Shown here: piece after piece, positions 8,421 to 13,548 of the stretch
How positions within the stretch are numbered: position 1 is the first letter of the stretch
Layout of the letters: every line of letters starts with the position of its first letter
Assembly: GCA_001430745.1 (NCBI GenBank)
Contig: KQ482053.1
Span: 393,769 to 407,316 of the forward strand
Source of the DNA: Auxenochlorella pyrenoidosa
Taxonomy: Eukaryota > Chlorophyta > Trebouxiophyceae > Chlorellales > Chlorellaceae
Length of the DNA: 13,548 nt
Direction: 5' to 3'
The notes under the pieces: model-generated
Database searches by the model: none
Seen by the model: only the letters and a program-made list of their open reading frames with translations
What the model was told of the DNA's origin: nothing
Translations under genes and position numbers: made by a program

Positions 8421-9406
8421 AGATTTGCTCGGCTGCCCCTGGACAAGCGGCCGCCTGTTGCAACAATGCTGATGGGGGGCCGGGCAACTGAAACATCGCT
8501 TTGCTCTTAATGCTGTGGTGCAAGCATGGCGTGAATCAGCTTAACCAAGCAGGTGGAGACAGTCCGCAGACGCGCTTAGTTGGGTCTCACATGGAAGGCC
8601 TTCAATATAAGTTCCTGCTCAGCAGGCGCAGCACGGTGCGTGCATGGTGCGCGCCCGGTGCATGGGGCATGCCCAGCTCAGGCCATGGCAATGTGGGAGT
8701 TTGCTGTTAGATTGCCAGCATCTTCCTTCTTGGTGGGAGGGAAAGACCCCCGCCTCTCTGCCCGCATCTGAAGGCCGTGAAGCCTTGCGCACAAGCTCAT
8801 CGCTGCGCCTACGCATGCACATGTGCTGGCACACCTGCCATGGCGCCTGCATCTGCCTTTAGCATGACGGCCCGAGAGAACCCCCCTTTCCACAACTGTC
8901 CTCGCTGTACCATTCAGCATGATGCCTGCTTCTGCTGGTGCTTCTGCTGGTGCTGCCTGTCGCTGCCTGCCGACGGCGGCGGCGGGCACTGCAACAGCAG
9001 CCAGAGCGGCCATCTACGGGCTTAGCGCGGCTGCCAGAGGCCCCGATCGCTGCATACAATGTTCAAGGAGCCAGGAAGGAGAAGAATGGGCTGACTGGCC
9101 TTTCGCCAGCAGTGTGATACCATAAAGCGCGTCGCGGATGGAGCGGCAACTGCAAATCGCTGCAGCCTTCAGCGAACCTTCAGTGAGTCCTCAGGCGCCC
9201 GCGAGTCCTCCAGCGCGCTGCCTGCGAGCGGGCGAAGCGAGCGCCCCCAGCGCGCCACCTCGGCCCGAGCCCAACAGCAGAAGCGGCTCTGGGCCTCTGC
9301 AGTCGCCCCTAGCACATTGCGCAGCTCTTGTGCTCATCTGCGGCGCTGCTTCCGAGTTTGCCAACCCGCCATCGCAATCCCAACGGAACTTGGGGGAGGG
9401 TGAACC
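8421..9406 (+). other. intergenic region between copy B and the sulfotransferase gene
   Basis: 986 nt with no supported gene on either strand; short open frames here lack motifs and overlap one another. It must hold the 3' end of copy B and the promoter and 5' UTR of the sulfotransferase gene. No TGTAA was seen downstream of the copy B stop. A TATAAG at about 8604 is isolated. A 12-bp perfect tandem lies at 8927-8950. Confidence 0.55.
8927..8950 (+). repeat. 12-bp perfect tandem repeat
   Basis: TGCTTCTGCTGG occurs twice head to tail in the intergenic region, followed by a third partial unit (TGCTG). No function is suggested by it. Confidence 0.7.
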
Positions 9407-12400
9407 ATGTGGAGCTCCCCAAAGAAGTCGGGATCTAGAAAGTGCGTGGCGGTGGGGCCCACAGGGCTGTAATCACCGTGTTGCCGCCGCAGCCGCCGGC
9501 GCCACAACCTCCGCCTTCTGCTGCAACCGCTCTCTCTCCTTGCGGCCTGCCAGTGGCAGCAGTAACAGCACTGCACTGCGGCCGCCCTGACCTCGCATGG
9601 CCATTGGCAACAATGTCAATATCTCGTAGCACCTCTTGGTATGCGGTACAGCAGGCATTGCTGCTTCTCCCCCTGCAGCTTGGCTGCAGCACCCAGCTGC
9701 ACATGCAGCCGCCTTTGCCCTGCCTGTGCTCCTTGCTGCAGGCCTGAGCGGCAGGTGCTCCTGACAGCAGGGTACATTATGGCCCTGGTGGCCACCCTGT
9801 TGCTGCTTGCAAAATCAAAGTGAGCGTGAGCGGCCGGCCCTTCCGCAGCCCGCTTTGAGTGCGGGGTGGTGCAGCCGACTTATCATGCAAGCAAGCCTAC
9901 AGCTGCCCCCAGTCATAAGCTGCTGGACCCCTGCCATGCCACCTCTGAACATTTTGGCCCCTCACATGTCTTCTCTGAAACTTGTTGCAGTGTGATCAAT
10001 ACCGGGGGGGTCCGCCTCTGGCTGTACTCCCAGCCAGGCAGCCCACCCCCCTGCAGCGCCACCGCGGGCAGTGGCCGGCCGAGCGAAGCGGCCTGCACGC
10101 CAGCACGCACCGCAGCTGCTGCGCAGCAGCAACAGCAGCAGCCACGGGGCGACGCATCCCTCGAGTATGAAGACAGTTCGCTCGACGACATGCCGGCAGC
10201 TGATGGCGAGACAGCCGGCGGCGAGCAGCTGCTGCCAGCTGGCGACGAGGAGGTGAGCAAAGCTGATGACGGCCAGGAGGGTGGGGAGCAGCCGGAGCAG
10301 CAGGCAGACCAGCGGGCAGCAGAGCTGGCGGCCGAGGAGGAGGAGGAGGAGGCTGAGGAGGAGCGCTGGGCTCGTGCCGAGGAGCAGGCGGCAGCACAGG
10401 AGGTGGCAGCCAAGGCGGCAAGGGAGGAAGCTGAGCTGGAGGAGGAGGAGTCTCAGCTGGAGGCAGCAGAGGTGGAGCAGGGCATGCAGCACGGGTCGCA
10501 GCAGCAGCAGCCGGCGGGGCAGCAGGCGGAGCAGGGCACCGCCCCGGCCCAGCAGGCGCCCGCCGGGCAAGAGGCGACTGCACAAGAAGCGAAGCAGCCG
10601 GCTGCCGGGCCGTCTCCATACCAGCAGGCGCTGTCGCAGTGCGAAGACCTGCAGTGTCTGGCGGTCGCTGCGCAGCAGGAGCGGCACCCCGGCCAGTTCC
10701 TGTTCCCCCACTTCTTCATCGTCGGCTGGCAGGCAAGCAGGGCGGGGGTGGGGTCAAACACGCCAGCAGGTGGCCGTTTCACAGATGGCTGTCCAGTCTG
10801 CCACGAACTGTGCCGTCGGCCAGCCAGTGCTCAGAGCCTGCCGTTGTGCTGCCGGCTAGGCTGGGCCCCTGCTAAGCGCCCACATCTCACGGCGCGTTGG
10901 CGTCCTGCCAGCTGGCAGACTCTTTGCGCGCTGCCCGTTCCCAGCTGATTGGTCCCCCGCTTTGGACCTGCCTGCTGCCTACCTGTGGCCGCTAAGCCCA
11001 CAGCATGCATAGCCCAGAGCGCTGGCCCCACTGTGAGGCGTCCTTGCCGCGGGCCTCGGCCTCTAGCTCAACCTGCCTGCTAAGCGTGCTGCTATGCCAC
11101 CTTCTTGCAGAAATGCGCCACCACCTCTCTCTTCTATCACCTGGCCAAGCACCCAGGCATCCTGCGCTCACACGACAAGGTGGGCGGGGCGCATGTTTTG
11201 CTGTTGCTCGTCTTTCTTCCTTGGACAGCCAAGGCCTTTCTTGTGGTGTGTTGGCTGTTGCTCTTTCTTCTTGCTTCCGGCAGCTGAGGGTGCTTTGGCA
11301 GTGCGAGTCGGGGGCGAAAGGCAGGGGGCAGCGTGGGCATCAGCGGCCCGATACGCATGCGTGCGCGGCAGGCAGCGCCCGCGCCGCACGCTCGCCACCT
11401 CTTTTGCGCCCTTAACTCACCGTCCCCTGTTGCAACGCCCTGCCCCCCCTGCCCCCCCCCCTGCAGGAGCCCGAGTTCTTCAGCTACGACTGTGACTACG
11501 ACCCGGAGCGGTGCTCCTCCAAGGCCACGAAGAAGTACATCAAACAGGTGCGCTGCTGCGCCCGCTGGGCCCGCCACACCGCCCAAGCCGCGAGCGCGGG
11601 CCGCACCCCAGCGCCTGCGCATGAGGAGGCACGTGATGGAGGCCTGCGGCGAGCGCGAGGCCACGGCTGCCCGCGCCTGGCTGGGCCGCCTGCCCAGCCC
11701 CTGCAGCAGGCCCCCCTACCGCATTGCCTGGCATCCCTAGCCACCCCACCCCACCAACACCAACACACACACACACACACACACTCACCACACACACCCT
11801 CTCCTCCCTGGTGCAGACCCTGCTGCTGGACCGTGCTCTGGCGGCTGACCTGCGGGTGGCCGCAGTGGAGGCATCAAGTTAGCTCAGCTGGCACCGGCAA
11901 CAGCTCGCCCTCTTGCACCGCCCAGCTGTGCTTGCCTGCCCACCTGCCTGCTGGGCAAGCCTTGACAGCCTACGCGTGCGCCCCTGCGCCCTGTGCCTGC
12001 AGCTCACTACGGGCGCAACGGGCACATGCTGGCGCCGCGCCTGCGCGCCGTGATGCCCTGGCTCAAGATTGTGGTGTCGCTGCGGGAGCCCATCAGGTGC
12101 AGAGCAGGGGTGTGGTGTTCGCGGTTGTGTGCGTGGGTGGGGGTGGGGTGGTGGTGGGTGGGGGGGGGGTGCGACTGTTCCGATGCCAGGAGAGGCAGTG
12201 ACGAATTCTCGAGCACGTCCAGCACCCAGGGTCCCAGGCCCGCGTAACACAGCCGCCGCAGCATCCTGCATCCCTGCCATCGCGCCCCGCAGCACCCCAC
12301 CTGCATTTTCCAGCCGTGCCCTTCAGCAGCAATGCCATCTCCATGCCTCCCGCATCTCACCCTCGCTGCTGCTGGGCTGAGCTGCGCTCCGCGTGCCATG

Positions 12401-12853
12401 CGCCGCCGCCGCCGTCCGTCCCGCAATCTCCACCCCTTCTGCCCCTCACTCCGACCTCCTGCCCACGCGCCCTGCCCTGCCCTGCAGCCGCGCGATCTCC
12501 ATGCTGGCCCACAACCTGGACAAGCACGAGACGGGGTGCCTCACAAAGTGGGCAGACCACTGCTTCTTCTTTCACTGCCTTCGTTGCTGCGAGTGCTGCC
12601 CCGCTGGATCCGGCATGTAGCACTGATGTCGACAGGACCGCGCCGCCGCCCCGCTGTGCCCTGCCCAGCAGCGCTTTCGTGCACGACAGTGCCTGTCGCT
12701 CTGCCTGAAGTTCGCTTACAAGTGGCCCCTGCCCCGCCCTGCAGGAAGGACGTGTACAAGTGCCTGTCGCGCGACCTGGGGCGCGAGAACTACAGCCAGC
12801 CGCTGCAGGGATGGCTGGAGGCCTACCCGCGGGAGCAGGTGTACCTCATCCAG

Positions 12854-12888
<35 letters not shown>

Positions 12889-13548
12889 CGCGTGCGCGTG
12901 CGCGTGCGTGGGGGCTGGGGTGGGGTGGGGGCCTCATCCAGGTGTTGCGGCAGGCTGTGGTGGGCGGGTGCTCATCCAGGTGTTGCGGCTGGCCCTGGTG
13001 CGAGGACCTGGTGGGTCACATTAATCTGCCAGCCAAGCCCGCCTGCCATCTTTCCCTCTGGGTGCAGTACGAGAACATTACGAGCGGGGCCTCTATGCCT
13101 GGCGTGCTGCAAGACCTCAAATCGTGAGAGGATGGAAAGGGGGGTCTTCTCTTGAGCGGCTCAAGATGTGCAGACGCTGCCCGAGCCTCCCTCCCTCCGC
13201 CTCTGCCTCCACCTCCCTGACCGCTGCCGCATCCGCCTGCCGGCGGCTTGAGCTGCCTCACCTGTGCAAGCCCGCAGCACCTGCCTGCCTGCCTGCCTGC
13301 CCGATCAGCCGCAACAGTACCGCCCCTTGCTGCCCCGGCCCCCTCCCTCTGCAGCTACCTGGGCGTCGACCCGCAGCTGCCTGACTCCGACCTGGGCATG
13401 CGCAACACCCGGGAGTACCACCTGCGGCAGAAGGGGGCGCTGGTCAAGGGGGAGGAGGTGCGCCTGTGTGTGAAGGGGGGGGGGAGGCTGCTGGACACAG
13501 GGGAGGAGGTGCGCTGCTGAACAGGGGCGCTGGTCAAGGGGGAGGAGG
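9407..13548 (+). CDS. type II membrane (Golgi-type) PAPS-dependent sulfotransferase, 3' truncated by window edge
   Basis: Exons read as 9407-9441, 9742-9819, 9991-10732, 11111-11179, 11467-11547, 11817-11877, 12003-12096, 12488-12547, 12745-12853, 13068-13123 and 13355-13457, giving 496 residues in phase before the edge. The start ATG has an in-frame TGA two codons upstream. A short basic tail (MWSSPKKSGSRKPERQ) precedes one membrane segment (residues 17-35), which is type II Golgi topology. Residues about 100-250 are a Glu/Gln/Ala-rich stem with strong coiled-coil character. The catalytic domain starts near 270: FFIVGWQKCATTSLFYHLAKHP is the 5'-phosphosulfate loop (Lys286), and KIVVSLREPISRAISML is the 3'-phosphate site (Arg383, Ser391, the usual spacing of eight). 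It ends in PREQVYLIQYENIT and YLGVDPQL. It should transfer sulfate from PAPS to a glycan in the Golgi lumen; the acceptor is unknown. The C-terminus is off the window. Confidence 0.85.
9742..9819 (+). other. exon encoding the sulfotransferase membrane anchor
   Basis: After PERQ the exon encodes VLLTAGYIMALVATLLLLA (residues 17-35), uncharged and long enough to span a membrane once. The preceding exon is basic (five Lys/Arg in 12 residues), which by the positive-inside rule keeps the N-terminus in the cytosol. The exon joins in phase on both sides. Confidence 0.75.
10290..10500 (+). repeat. GAG/CAG-rich coding repeat in the stem region
   Basis: Purine-rich codon repeats encode a run of six Glu (about 10335-10352), then E-E-x-x clusters alternating with Ala and Gln, inside the large third exon. 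The reverse strand is open only because of this codon bias. Confidence 0.7.
10733..11110 (+). other. GC-AG intron splitting the PAPS-binding loop
   Basis: The donor reads CAG|GCAAGC and the acceptor cttcttgcag. Splicing here joins VGWQ directly to KCATTS, giving an uninterrupted 5'-phosphosulfate-binding loop. The competing GT donor at 10748 is in phase but would insert Ala-Ser-Arg-Ala-Gly into that loop. Confidence 0.7.
11763..11784 (+). repeat. (CA)n microsatellite in intron
   Basis: About 11 CA units lie 33 nt before the acceptor at 11816, with a second short CA-rich patch (11789-11798). It is a potential length polymorphism. Confidence 0.85.
12133..12170 (+). repeat. G-rich tract with G-quadruplex potential in intron
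   Basis: Runs of three to ten G separated by T or GT, about 35 nt inside the intron after the 3'-phosphate-binding exon. The coding strand could fold into a quadruplex in the transcript. Confidence 0.7.
12844..12988 (+). repeat. exon-end/donor junction present three times
   Basis: CCTCATCCAGGTGT spans the true exon end and donor at 12844-12857 and recurs inside the intron at 12932-12945; CTCATCCAGGTGT occurs again at 12971-12983. The two intronic copies share five further bases (TGCGG) and form a 38-bp tandem. Confidence 0.85.
12854..12910 (+). repeat. 57-bp alternating purine-pyrimidine tract (GT)n(GC/GT)n
   Basis: Starting at the first base of the intron (CAG|GTGTGT), the sequence alternates purine and pyrimidine without a break: (GT) to 12880, then GC-rich GCGT units to 12910. 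Such tracts favour Z-DNA. The splice donor is the first unit of the microsatellite. Confidence 0.85.
13434..13548 (+). repeat. exon-end/donor junction repeated at the window edge
   Basis: The 25 bases at 13434-13458, which include the last exon end (GAGGAG|G), recur exactly at 13524-13548. A 15-base shorter copy of the junction (13449-13463) recurs at 13500-13514. The repeat continues off the window, so the true donor of this exon cannot be decided here. Confidence 0.8.

Noticed and set aside
8604..8609. TATAAG as a TATA box
   Set aside because: It lies about 800 nt before the sulfotransferase start with no supporting element; chance is likely.
8665..8674. GGGCATGCCC palindrome as an operator site
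   Set aside because: A 10-bp palindrome of G/C-rich composition is expected by chance in DNA of this composition and is not repeated nearby.
9138..9590. 150-aa + strand open frame upstream of the sulfotransferase
   Set aside because: Different frame from the sulfotransferase exons, no motif, and it overlaps the better-supported first exon at 9407-9441.
9962..10711. 249-aa open frame on the - strand
   Set aside because: It mirrors the GAG/CAG-rich stem exon; its Leu/Arg-rich translation has no domain and arises from codon bias on the + strand.
10733..10747. Five extra residues (ASRAG) before a GT donor at 10748
   Set aside because: They would break the PAPS-binding loop between VGWQ and KCATTS; the GC donor gives an uninterrupted motif.
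12548..12620. Extension of the sulfotransferase exon ending in TAG (TKWADH...)
   Set aside because: A GTGGGC donor at 12548 gives the right phase to join KDVYKCL; the extension is Cys/Phe-rich and ends in a stop before the conserved C-terminal exons.

Overview
The window looks like nuclear DNA from a GC-rich green alga, probably a Chlorella-like trebouxiophyte. The evidence is dense, mostly GT-AG introns of about 125-390 nt with C-rich acceptor tails, intronic (GT)n/(CA)n and G-rich tracts, a TGTAA-type poly(A) motif, and gene families that are eukaryotic in architecture. The species call is inference. All three recognisable genes lie on the + strand. No gene is supported on the - strand, and no tRNA, rRNA, CRISPR array or transposon was seen.

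Layout: (1) bases 46-3686 carry the 3' part (11 exons) of a PQQ-type glucose/sorbosone dehydrogenase-like gene, cut by the left edge. (2) 3687-4246 is intergenic, with a 20-bp direct repeat that contains TGTAA twice. (3) 4247-8420 is a complete paralogue (13 exons, about 628 aa) with a predicted signal peptide. The two copies have the same exon phases, nearly the same exon lengths and a shared 12-nt microexon, so they are a tandem duplication. (4) 8421-9406 is intergenic. (5) 9407 to the right edge is the 5' part (11 exons, at least 496 aa) of a type II membrane sulfotransferase with an unusual acidic, Glu/Gln-rich coiled-coil stem.

Each dehydrogenase ends in a Pro-rich linker and a Cys-rich C-terminal domain. 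I read that domain as three repeats, each closing in W-x-[ILV], which resembles a beta-trefoil. This fusion is the most interesting protein feature. At DNA level the notable signals are three GC-AG introns, splice-donor junctions copied into the introns that follow them, a 57-bp alternating purine-pyrimidine tract starting exactly at a splice donor, and a 105-bp nearly identical tract shared by the paralogues that suggests gene conversion.

Functionally, the paralogues would be secreted sugar (or aldose/polysaccharide-end) oxidoreductases and the third gene a Golgi enzyme that sulfates glycans. A shared role in cell-wall or extracellular polysaccharide metabolism is plausible but only inferred. 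All exon models come from reading splice signals, codon phase and paralogue comparison, without transcript data.
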